A stretch of DNA of 64,000 nucleotides from Hoylesella shahii DSM 15611 = JCM 12083 (GTDB taxonomy: Bacteria; Bacteroidota; Bacteroidia; Bacteroidales; Bacteroidaceae). The notes below the pieces were generated by a model. The model was not told the DNA's origin. It made no database searches and saw only the letters and a list, made by a program, of their open reading frames with translations. The stretch covers positions 60,037 to 124,036 of the forward strand of contig NZ_BAIZ01000003.1 of the NCBI RefSeq assembly GCF_000613445.1, in the 5' to 3' direction. Below, piece by piece: positions 48,008 through 56,673 of the stretch. Position 1 is the first letter of the stretch; every line of letters starts with the position of its first letter. Position numbers and translations under genes: made by a program.

Positions 48008-49396
48008 TTATCCAAACAAGATGCGCAATGCCTCTTCTACCTTACGAACGGGATGAAGTTTGATTTTATAACGCGAGGGGTCGATGCCCGAAAGATTGTT
48101 CTTAGGTATCACCATATCGGTAAATCCAAGCTTTTCGGCCTCGGCAATGCGCTGTTCTATGCGGTTCACGGGACGCACTTCGCCACTAAGTCCCACTTCG
48201 CCAGCCATACACCACTCCTTATCTATGGGCGTATCTACATTGCTAGACAGCACGGCGGCAATGATACTAAGGTCCATTGCTAAATCTGTTACGCGCAATC
48301 CGCCTGCGATATTTACAAAAACGTCTTTCTGTATGAGTTTAAAGCCCACGCGTTTTTCGAGTACGGCCAAGAGCATGTTCAGCCTGCGCTGGTCGAAACC
48401 GGTGGTGCTACGCTGGGGTGTGCCGTAGGCGGCAGTAGAAACCAAGGCTTGCGTCTCCACCAAAAACGGCCTAACTCCTTCGATGGCGCAACTTATGGCG
48501 ATGCCCGAGAGTCCTTCGTGGTCGCGAGTGAGTAACAGTTCGCTGGGATTAGACACTGGACGTAGTCCGTTTTGCTGCATTTCGTAAATTCCTAGTTCGG
48601 AAGTAGAGCCAAAACGGTTCTTTATAGAGCGCAATATGCGGTACATATAATGTTGGTCGCCCTCAAATTGCAACACGGTATCAACGATATGTTCCAATAT
48701 TTTGGGGCCAGCCAGAACGCCTTCCTTATTGATATGCCCAATAAGTAGCACTGGCACAGACGATGTTTTAGCAAACCTAAGCAGCGCCGAGGCACATTCG
48801 CGCACCTGAACAATGCTTCCTGGCGAGCTGTCGATGGCTTCGCTCTCAATGGTTTGTATCGAATCCACGATGAGCAAGTCGGGTTTCACCTCGTCAACCT
48901 GTACTAAAATCTTCTCTAAAGTATTTTCGCTCAGCACAATTACATTATCGCTCACATGCTCCTCTATGCGGTCGGCGCGCATCTTGAGTTGGTGTGTGCT
49001 TTCCTCTCCACTAACATATAGGATGCGTTTTTCGGGCATTCGCAAGATGGTTTGCAACACGAGGGTACTTTTTCCAATGCCAGGTTCACCGCCAAGGAGC
49101 ACAATCGACCCTCTTACTAGTCCGCCACCAAGCACACGATTTAGTTCTCCATCGTGCAAGTCTATGCGTGGTTCGTCTTTTGCTTCTACTTTTGAGATGG
49201 GCATAGGCGTGTTACGAGCGGATGAAGTATTGCCTACTCCACCTACTAACTGCCGTTTTCCGCCACCCGCTACTGCAGGAGCAACACGTATTTCTTTAAA
49301 GCTATTCCACTCACCACAATTAGGACAGCGGCCAATCCATTTCAAAGACTCGTGCCCACAGTTGTCGCAAACGTATGCTGTTTTATCTTTTGCCAT
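48008..49396 (-). CDS. radA: DNA repair protein RadA
   Basis: RecA-like branch-migration ATPase for recombination, 462 residues. The N-terminal zinc finger is CDNCG...GRCPNCGEWNSF. Walker A is LLGGEPGIGKSTLVLQ near 99, the RadA-specific motif is KNRFGSTSELGIYEM near 260, and a Lon-protease-like domain from about 290 includes IAGGLRVTDLAMDL. The start MAKDKTAYVCDNCG is the family's usual start; a TAAATTTG -7 element ends only 7 bp upstream of it. Confidence 0.96.
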   Translation of the reverse strand: MAKDKTAYVCDNCGHESLKWIGRCPNCGEWNSFKEIRVAPAVAGGGKRQLVGGVGNTSSARNTPMPISKVEAKDEPRIDLHDGELNRVLGGGLVRGSIVLLGGEPGIGKSTLVLQTILRMPEKRILYVSGEESTHQLKMRADRIEEHVSDNVIVLSENTLEKILVQVDEVKPDLLIVDSIQTIESEAIDSSPGSIVQVRECASALLRFAKTSSVPVLLIGHINKEGVLAGPKILEHIVDTVLQFEGDQHYMYRILRSIKNRFGSTSELGIYEMQQNGLRPVSNPSELLLTRDHEGLSGIAISCAIEGVRPFLVETQALVSTAAYGTPQRSTTGFDQRRLNMLLAVLEKRVGFKLIQKDVFVNIAGGLRVTDLAMDLSIIAAVLSSNVDTPIDKEWCMAGEVGLSGEVRPVNRIEQRIAEAEKLGFTDMVIPKNNLSGIDPSRYKIKLHPVRKVEEALRILFG

Positions 49397-49402
49397 CGCC
49401 TA

Positions 49403-49410
49403 CAAATTTA
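49403..49410 (-). promoter_or_regulatory. -7 element for radA (very close to the start codon)
   Basis: TAAATTTG on the minus strand, 6 bp from the ATG, which would give an almost leaderless mRNA. Confidence 0.35.
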
Positions 49411-49442
49411 CGAAATCTTTTTTCTCACAACAAAATTATTGC

Positions 49443-49450
49443 TAATTTTG
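49443..49450 (+). promoter_or_regulatory. -7 element for the lipoprotein/TPR operon
   Basis: TAATTTTG, 72 bp before ATG 49523; the -33 region is a T-rich tract. Confidence 0.45.
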
Positions 49451-49522
49451 CATAGATAAAACCTTGAAAGAGGCCGTAACGTGAACGGAGAGCAAGGTTT
49501 TTAACTGCAAACACTCATCAAG

Positions 49523-50431
49523 ATGACGATAACCCACATCCGCACACTTGCCTATATTTTGTTGGTGACACTGCTTCTTGCTTGTAATAGCAAAGGCGAT
49601 GCACCTAAAACACAGGATAAAAAACTAACGCCAGCCGACTCAACACTGCTCATTGCCGTGATGCCCACCTTAGATTGCTTGCCTCTTTACGTGGCCGAGG
49701 CCTCTGGACTATTTGAAAACCAACACATCAATGTGCGCTTAGTGAAATATAATGCGCAGATGGATTGCGACACGGCCCTGCTAAGAGGCCGAGTTCATGG
49801 AGCGTTTACCGATCTGGTTAGGGCCGAACATCTGCGCAAAAAAGGGGCTTCGCTGAAAGAATTAGGGGCAACCAACTTGCATTGGCAACTCATAACCAAT
49901 CGCAATGCGCGTATTAAAGACGTGCGACAACTGGGCGATAAGATGGTGGGAATGACTCGCTTCTCGGGTACCGACTTTCTTGTTACCTACCTTATCGACC
50001 GCTATAAGCCCAAAAACGAAGTGTTTCGCATTCAGGTTAACAACGTGTTTATACGTCTAAAAATGCTTGTGGGCAATGAGATTGATGCCGCTTTTTTGTC
50101 CGAACCGCAAGCCACCGTGGCACGACTAGCCAAAAACAACGTGCTGGCCGACACGCAAAAGAAAGATATTCTGCTGGGGGTTGCCGTGTTTACCACCAAC
50201 AACAAACACCAAAAGATGGTGAACCAATCGCTGCCTGCCTTTGTTAAGGCCTACCATATGGCTTGCGATTCGCTCAACACGAAGGGCATTCAGCACTACG
50301 CCGACTTGCTTAAAACGCACTTCAAACTTAACGATGCTGCACTTAATGCTCTGCCTAAGGTGGTTTTCAATAAGTTTAAGCCAGTGAGAGAGAAAGACAA
50401 AAACGCCATTAAAGACTTTTCAACGCAATGA
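49523..50431 (+). CDS. Solute-binding lipoprotein, SsuA/THI5-like
   Basis: 302 residues. Signal peptide with lipobox VTLLLAC (Cys near 21). The body resembles type 2 periplasmic binding proteins of the NMT1/SsuA group: LLIAVMPTLDCLPLYVAEAS near 43, GLFENQHINVRLVKYNAQMD, GRVHGAFTDLVRAEHLRKKG near 93 and a second lobe with NEIDAAFLSEP near 187. No ABC permease or ATPase is adjacent, which is unusual for this family; it may be a sensor or use a distant permease. Its stop overlaps the next start (ATGA). Confidence 0.82.
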   Translation: MTITHIRTLAYILLVTLLLACNSKGDAPKTQDKKLTPADSTLLIAVMPTLDCLPLYVAEASGLFENQHINVRLVKYNAQMDCDTALLRGRVHGAFTDLVRAEHLRKKGASLKELGATNLHWQLITNRNARIKDVRQLGDKMVGMTRFSGTDFLVTYLIDRYKPKNEVFRIQVNNVFIRLKMLVGNEIDAAFLSEPQATVARLAKNNVLADTQKKDILLGVAVFTTNNKHQKMVNQSLPAFVKAYHMACDSLNTKGIQHYADLLKTHFKLNDAALNALPKVVFNKFKPVREKDKNAIKDFSTQ

Positions 50432-52683
50432 ATACAGACGATATAAGAAACATTAAATGGAGCATGCGCCCAGCCCACAACACCACTTTGGGCAAGATTT
50501 TAACTGCTCGCGAATTGGGAGATGCTCTTGATGGCATACGAAATATTATCAACCGCAACAAGGTGCAACAATATTCAGACCGTCTTGACAATATTGCGGA
50601 AGACTATAGGCTGATGAAAGACTTCATCAAAAGGGGATTTAACGACCCCAAAAGAGAAGAAGTGTACAACGGATTGCTTAAAAAGGCCTTCCACTTATTT
50701 AATGATGTGAGCATGGCAAGCCTTAAACGCAACACCGCGGGCTTGTCTTATTATTCGCCTTATGCTGTGGCCAACATGCCTTTGCCTGATATGAGGCAGC
50801 GTCTGGAAAGCTTTGTGCAAGAAACAGCCATGCTCTCGCTCAACCCTTCTACGACTAATACCGAGAAGAAAAGGGCTATCTACGCCGAGCATCACGAACT
50901 AACTACGGCTATTTTCTACCACTTGCTTACCGACTTGCATTGGAACGAAGAGAAAAAATCGTTTTATCAAGAACTGCTTTTGTCGCCCACTATCGACTCT
51001 AATGATGCGCAATTGCTCACCAGCGCATTGCTCTTGTCGTTGCTTTTGGTGTGGGATGCTCGCAAATTTGCCACCCTACTCTATCTCTATCAATACGCCA
51101 CGGACCAACAAGTGAAGCAAAGGGCATTGGTGGGTTGGGCACTTACGCTGCCTAGAGAGGAAATAATGTTCTACCCCGAACTGATTGAACAGCTGCGAAA
51201 AACCATTAGTGCACAGGCTGTGCAAAGCGAATTGCTCGAACTGCAATATCAAATTGTGTATTGCCTCAATGCTAACCAAACCACAGAAGAGATTAATCGC
51301 GACATCATTCCTAACATGTTGCGCGGTCAAAACTTCTTCATGGACAAACCCACTGATGAACAAAACCTACAAGACATCATCAACCCACAGGCCGAAGAAA
51401 AGGCTATGGAAGAGCTAGAGAAAAGCTATACACGTATGATGGATATGCAAAAAATGGGCATGGACGTGTATTTTGGAGGTTTTTCACAAATGAAGCGATT
51501 TCCCTTCTTCAACAAAGCCAACAATTGGTTCGTGCCTTTCTATGCCGAACACCCCGAATTGAAACCGTTTGAAGGACTAGATGAGAGCCGACTAGAAGAA
51601 AATCTCTTTAAACACAGCTCGTTTTGCAATTCGGATAAATACTCGCTGGCTTTGGCTATTGCCATGGTTGCCAGTCAGATTCCTGCCGAACTGAAAAACG
51701 CCCTCAACACAAGCGCAGTGGAAATACAAGGAAATATTGCTCCCGACATTCACAACCCGGCTTACATCAGGCGCATGTTCTTACAAGACTTGTACCGTTT
51801 TTTCCTTCTCAACAACTTGAAAAACGACTTCGACAACCCATTCATTGACAATGGCATAGCCACTCATGGCTTGTTCTTTGGCAATCAACTGTTGGGTGCC
51901 TTGGGCATGTCGCCCTTGTTCTCTACGTTTGGACGGTTCCTTTTCAGAAAGAAATACTGGAGCCTACTATTGCTCTTTGCCAAATCGCAAGGACTTAAAG
52001 AAGACACTGCCAGCGACGAATGGACCTACTTCCGCGCTATGGCGCACCTCCATTTGGGTAATCATAACAAGGCTAAACAATATTTTGCCCAACTGGCCGA
52101 ACGGCTGCCCGAAGACGAAAAAATTGCTCAAGGGCTGGCCAATGTTTGCTTACAAACTCAAGACTTCACCTTGGCCAAAGAGGTTTTGCACCGACTACAA
52201 CTGCTAGGAACCATCACCAACGCGCAACAACTGTTCTTATCCGAAGGTTTGGTAAACGAAGGCGAGGCACAAAAGGCCTGCGACATACTGTTTAAGTTGC
52301 ACTACGAACAACCCAATAACGCTGAAGTGCTACGCCTATTGGCTAAAGCCGAACTGCAACTGAATAAACCCGAGGCCGCCATTAACCACTTGAACCAAAT
52401 CTTTGAGAATAAAAACAGTGCCACAACCGAAGACTTATTCTTCGCGGCTGTGGCGCATTGGCTTGTTAACAACATGCCCAAAGCCCTCGATTTGTTTGTA
52501 AGCTTCTTAAAAGAGAAACGGATCGAACTCGACGAAATACGCATGGAACTGAACGACCGACTGGTGCAACTTGAATATCTGCAAACTGTTTACCACCGGT
52601 CGGCCATCGACCTCAACATCTTAACAGACATCGTTGCCGACGAAATAGAGGCTAACGGGTCTACATTCACAGACAATTTTTAG
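50428..52683 (+). CDS. Large TPR-type helical-repeat protein
   Basis: 751 residues, no signal peptide or membrane segment. It is mostly helical; the last third shows TPR-like repeats (about 540-690: FRAMAHLHLGNHNKAKQYFA, VCLQTQDFTLAKEVLHRL, LLAKAELQLNKPEAAINHL, AVAHWLVNNMPKALDLFVSF). The N-terminal 350 residues match nothing I can name. It is coupled by overlap to the solute-binding lipoprotein gene and, 1 bp later, to the gliding-motility-domain gene. A scaffold role in that set is inference. Confidence 0.75.
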   Translation: MNTDDIRNIKWSMRPAHNTTLGKILTARELGDALDGIRNIINRNKVQQYSDRLDNIAEDYRLMKDFIKRGFNDPKREEVYNGLLKKAFHLFNDVSMASLKRNTAGLSYYSPYAVANMPLPDMRQRLESFVQETAMLSLNPSTTNTEKKRAIYAEHHELTTAIFYHLLTDLHWNEEKKSFYQELLLSPTIDSNDAQLLTSALLLSLLLVWDARKFATLLYLYQYATDQQVKQRALVGWALTLPREEIMFYPELIEQLRKTISAQAVQSELLELQYQIVYCLNANQTTEEINRDIIPNMLRGQNFFMDKPTDEQNLQDIINPQAEEKAMEELEKSYTRMMDMQKMGMDVYFGGFSQMKRFPFFNKANNWFVPFYAEHPELKPFEGLDESRLEENLFKHSSFCNSDKYSLALAIAMVASQIPAELKNALNTSAVEIQGNIAPDIHNPAYIRRMFLQDLYRFFLLNNLKNDFDNPFIDNGIATHGLFFGNQLLGALGMSPLFSTFGRFLFRKKYWSLLLLFAKSQGLKEDTASDEWTYFRAMAHLHLGNHNKAKQYFAQLAERLPEDEKIAQGLANVCLQTQDFTLAKEVLHRLQLLGTITNAQQLFLSEGLVNEGEAQKACDILFKLHYEQPNNAEVLRLLAKAELQLNKPEAAINHLNQIFENKNSATTEDLFFAAVAHWLVNNMPKALDLFVSFLKEKRIELDEIRMELNDRLVQLEYLQTVYHRSAIDLNILTDIVADEIEANGSTFTDNF

Positions 52684-52684
52684 A

Positions 52685-53383
52685 ATGAAAGCTATAACAC
52701 GCACTACGCTCATCGTGCTGCTCGCGATTATCGCCCACGTTGTTCGCGCTCAACAAACGCCAACAATAAACCCCGTGGCCACGTTCTTCACCACTAATGG
52801 CGAAGAACAAAGCAGCGACTATCAAGGCTCGGCTCCGCTAAGAGTGAAGTTTGAAGCCAATATCGCTAATGCTGATGGCTGGAATGCACATTTTGAGTGG
52901 CGTTTTTACACCGACCAAAAGCGCCAAACGCCCTATCTGGCAAGATTTGAACAAAACACCGAGGTGACGTTTACCGTGGCTGGCGTGCATTATGTTGAAC
53001 TATTTGCCACCTTTGTGCAAGGCAACGACACAGTGGAATACACACAAGAGTACTGGAAAACGGCCGACCCAATACGCGTTAGCATTGCCGAAAGTAAACT
53101 AGAAATGCCCAACGCCTTTACACCCAATGGCGACGGCGTTAACGATGTGTATCAAGCAAAGCCTGGTTATCAGTCGCTCGTGGAGTTCAAAGCTTACATC
53201 TTCAACCGCTGGGGACAAAAACTTTACGAATGGAACGACCCTGCGTTGGGCTGGGATGGTAAGTTTAATGGGCAAGACGTGAAAGAAGGGGTTTACTTCG
53301 TACTCGTTAATGCCAAAGGGGCCGACGGCAAAGTGTTTAACATCAAGAAAGATGTTAACCTGCTAAGAAGTTATAGAGAATAA
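52685..53383 (+). CDS. Exported protein with gliding-motility-associated / T9SS type B C-terminal domain
   Basis: 232 residues. Signal peptide MKAITRTTLIVLLAIIAHVVRAQ; residues about 40-120 form a PKD-like beta domain (APLRVKFEANIANADGW). The C-terminal domain (about 140-232) is the CHU_C/gliding-motility type: MPNAFTPNGDGVNDVY, IFNRWGQKLYEWND and GVYFVLVNAKG. Such domains direct proteins through the type IX system to the surface, which agrees with the T9SS plug-domain protein at 44148. Third gene of the set that starts at 49523. Confidence 0.85.
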   Translation: MKAITRTTLIVLLAIIAHVVRAQQTPTINPVATFFTTNGEEQSSDYQGSAPLRVKFEANIANADGWNAHFEWRFYTDQKRQTPYLARFEQNTEVTFTVAGVHYVELFATFVQGNDTVEYTQEYWKTADPIRVSIAESKLEMPNAFTPNGDGVNDVYQAKPGYQSLVEFKAYIFNRWGQKLYEWNDPALGWDGKFNGQDVKEGVYFVLVNAKGADGKVFNIKKDVNLLRSYRE

Positions 53384-53464
53384 CCTGAACCCATAAAGGG
53401 GTAATGCTATCAACGGCTTTTTACATCAAGGCCTACCAACAACAATAACAACAGGACAACAATA

Positions 53465-56291
53465 ATGCAAGACGAAAAAATAAATGTGTGGGGTGCAAGG
53501 GTGCACAACCTCAAGAATATTGACGTGCAAATCCCTCGTGATAGCCTCACGGTCATAACCGGACTATCAGGTTCGGGCAAGTCGTCGTTGGCCTTCGACA
53601 CCATTTTTGCCGAGGGGCAGCGACGTTATATGGAAACATTCTCTACCTATGCACGCAATTTCTTGGGTGGAATGGAACGACCCGACGTGGACAAGATAAC
53701 TGGCCTTAGCCCCGTTATTAGCATCGAACAGAAAACAACCAACAAAAATCCACGCTCCACTGTGGGTACTACCACCGAGATTTACGACTATCTGCGACTG
53801 CTTTATGCGCGTGCTGGAACTGCATACAGCTACGCCACAGGCGAAAAGATGGTGAAATACACCGAAGAACAGGTGATTGAAATGATTCTAGAACGCTATG
53901 TCAATAAGCGCATCTACATCCTAGCACCTTTAGTTCACCAGCGCAAAGGTCATTATAGAGAACTCTTTGAAAGCATGCGACGTAAAGGTTATCTCTACAT
54001 GCGCGTCGATGGAGAAGTAACAGAGATTACTCGTGGCATGAAGGTTGACCGCTATAAAAACCACAATATTGAGGTGGTGATAGACAAACTTCAGGTACAA
54101 AGCAAAGACGATGAACGCCTTAAGAAAACTATTGAAGTGGCAATGAAACAGGGCAACGGCGTTATCATGATTCTAGATAAGGATAACGACGAGCTGAAAA
54201 GTTTCTCTAAACGACTGATGGACCCCGTTACGGGCATCTCTTATCCCGAACCTGCTCCCAACAACTTCTCTTTCAACTCGCCCGAAGGGGCATGCCCTAA
54301 ATGCAAAGGATTGGGCTATGTAAACGAAATAGACCTAGAAAAGGTTATACCCGACAACTCCAAAAGCATCCATGATGGCGCTATTGTGCCTCTCGGAAAA
54401 TATAAAAACCAAATGATTTTTTGGCAAATTGATGCCATACTTAAAAAAAACGACTGCGAACTAAAGACGCCTATCAAGGATGTTCCTGCCGAAACGCTCG
54501 ACGAAATTCTGTATGGCTCGATGGAAAGGGTGAAGATTGCGAAAGAACTGGTGCACACTTCGAGCGACTTTTTCAGCACCTACGATGGCCTAATTAAGTA
54601 TCTGAAAAGCGTGATGGACAACGACGACTCGGCCAGCAGTCAGAAATGGGCCGACCAATTCTTGGCTACATGCCAGTGTCCCGACTGCAAAGGGCAGAAA
54701 CTTAAACGCGAATCCCTGGCCTATCGCGTGTGGGACAAGAATATTGCCGAGCTAGCCAGCATGGATATCAGCGACTTGAAAACGTGGTTAGACAATGTTG
54801 AAGAGCATCTTGACACCAAAGGGCGCAAGATTGCGGCCGAAATCGTGAAGGAAATACGAACGCGCGTGAGCTTTCTGCTCGAAGTGGGGCTAGATTATCT
54901 CACACTTAACCGCCAGTCGGTGTCGCTTTCGGGCGGCGAAAGCCAACGTATCAGACTCGCAACGCAGATTGGTTCGCAATTGGTTAACGTGCTTTACATC
55001 CTCGATGAGCCTAGTATTGGTCTGCATCAGCGAGACAACGAACGACTAATTGCCTCGCTTAAAGAGCTACGCAACCTAGGCAACACGGTCATCGTTGTAG
55101 AACACGACAAAGATATGATGCTAGCAGCCGACTATATCATCGACATCGGCCCCAAGGCTGGTCGTAAAGGGGGCGAGGTGGTGTACCAAGGCACGCCCCA
55201 AAACATGCTGAAAGGCAACACCATCACCGCCAATTACCTTAACGGACAAATGAAAATAGAAGTGCCCGCCCACAGACGAGCGGGCAACGGCAAAAGCATT
55301 TGGATACGCGGAGCCAAAGGCAACAACCTAAAAAACGTGGATGTGGAGATACCCTTGGGCAAACTAATTGTCGTTACGGGCGTAAGTGGTTCTGGAAAGT
55401 CGACACTCATCAACGAAACTCTGCAACCCATACTCTCGCAACATTTCTATCGCTCGCTAAAAAAGCCCATGCCATACGATGATGTGGAGGGAATAGACAA
55501 CGTTGACAAGGTAGTGAATGTAGACCAGTCGCCTCTTGGGCGCACGCCACGTTCTAATCCCGCAACCTACACAGGCGTTTTCAACGACATTCGTAACCTT
55601 TTCGTAAATCTTCCCGAGGCAATGATAAGGGGCTATAAGCCTGGTCGTTTCTCGTTTAACGTCAAGGGCGGCCGTTGCGAGGTCTGTTCGGGCAACGGAT
55701 ACAAAACCATTGAGATGAATGTACTGCCTGATGTGATGGTGCCTTGCGAGGTTTGCCACGGCAAACGCTATAACCGCGAAACGCTGGAAGTGAGATATAA
55801 GGGCAAGAGCATTGCCGATGTGCTGGACATGACCATCAACCAAGCAGTGGAATTTTTCGAGAATGTACCAACATCTTGCAGAAAATAAAGACTATTCAGG
55901 ATGTGGGCTTGGGCTATATCAAGCTTGGGCAACCCTCCACAACACTGTCGGGCGGCGAGAGTCAGCGTGTAAAGTTGGCCACCGAACTAAGCAAACGCGA
56001 CACAGGAAAGACCATATACATCCTCGACGAACCCACAACAGGACTGCACTTCGAGGATATTCGCATCCTAATGGACGTGTTACAGAAACTGGTAGACCGT
56101 GGCAACACGGTGCTAATAATCGAACACAACCTCGATGTGATTAAACTTGCCGACCATATCATCGACATGGGTCCCGAGGGTGGGCGCAACGGTGGCCTCC
56201 TCCTCTCGCTGGAACACCCGAAGAGGTGGCCAAAAGCAAGGTAGGATTTACCCCCAAGTTCTTAAAACAAGAACTAGAAATGGGTAAATAA
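53465..56291 (+). CDS. uvrA: Excinuclease ABC subunit UvrA (frame interrupted near 55868 and 56210)
   Basis: Damage-recognition ATPase of nucleotide excision repair. First frame: Walker [21 protein letters not shown] near 30, zinc module [12 protein letters not shown] near 280, signature [16 protein letters not shown] near 490, second Walker [16 protein letters not shown] near 640, and zinc module [13 protein letters not shown]...[10 protein letters not shown]. It breaks at ENVP, the next frame reads [20 protein letters not shown] with the second signature [15 protein letters not shown], then breaks again at LLLSL and continues [13 protein letters not shown]...LEMGK. Two added bases give a 942-residue protein, the normal length. 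Confidence 0.92.
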
Positions 56292-56318
56292 GCTTGAAAT
56301 GTCTTTACATTTAAGGCT

Positions 56319-56368
56319 ATTGGGGATAAGCAAATGGCAAACAAGCATGCCGTTTGCTTATCCCCAAT
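56319..56368 (+). terminator. Terminator after uvrA
   Basis: 20-bp stem ATTGGGGATAAGCAAATGGC / GCCGTTTGCTTATCCCCAAT with one G-T pair and a 10-nt loop. Confidence 0.75.
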
Positions 56369-56459
56369 TCTGTTATTTACGACCAAGCAAAACACATGAT
56401 ACCGCATTAAACACACAAATTTGTGTCATTTTTTGAGACAACCTATCATTATTTTTTAC

Positions 56460-56467
56460 TAAATTTG
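56460..56467 (+). promoter_or_regulatory. -7 element upstream of the peptide-export locus
   Basis: TAAATTTG; a TTTG lies 24 bp upstream, longer than the usual 20-bp spacing. Confidence 0.45.
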
Positions 56468-56517
56468 CAACAAACAACAACCATTCTCACCCACGTAACA
56501 CCCCCACTTGTTTGAGA

Positions 56518-56673
56518 ATGAAAGATTGTCCAATCCTCCCTATATGTATCGGAGGATGTTCTCAACGACTCGTTGAGAGTAAAGATCTTATAATTTTTCC
56601 CCTGGAAATGACATTAATTCAAAAACAGAAGTATGCATATAGAGTTTTATCGGAAAAGTTGGAAAGGATTTAA
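56518..56673 (+). pseudogene. 51-codon remnant resembling the C-terminal tail of a radical-SAM/SPASM peptide maturase
   Basis: The short frame begins MKDCPILPICIGGCSQRL and ends at TAA 56671-56673. The pattern C-P-x-L-P-x-C-x-G-G-C is that of the last cluster-binding part of SPASM domains, and the helical remainder (QKQKYAYRVLSEKLERI) is what follows it in maturases. The frame is open only back to about 56438, with no radical-SAM core, so I read it as what is left after deletion of the rest. It overlaps the start of the next gene. Alternatively it could be a small Cys-rich peptide in its own right. Confidence 0.5.

Noticed and set aside
56533..56577. Tandem hairpins as an attenuator before the barrel gene
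   Set aside because: The two small stems (ATCCTCC/GGAGGAT and CTCAACG/CGTTGAG) lie inside the 51-codon SPASM-like frame and lack a T tract; too weak to call.
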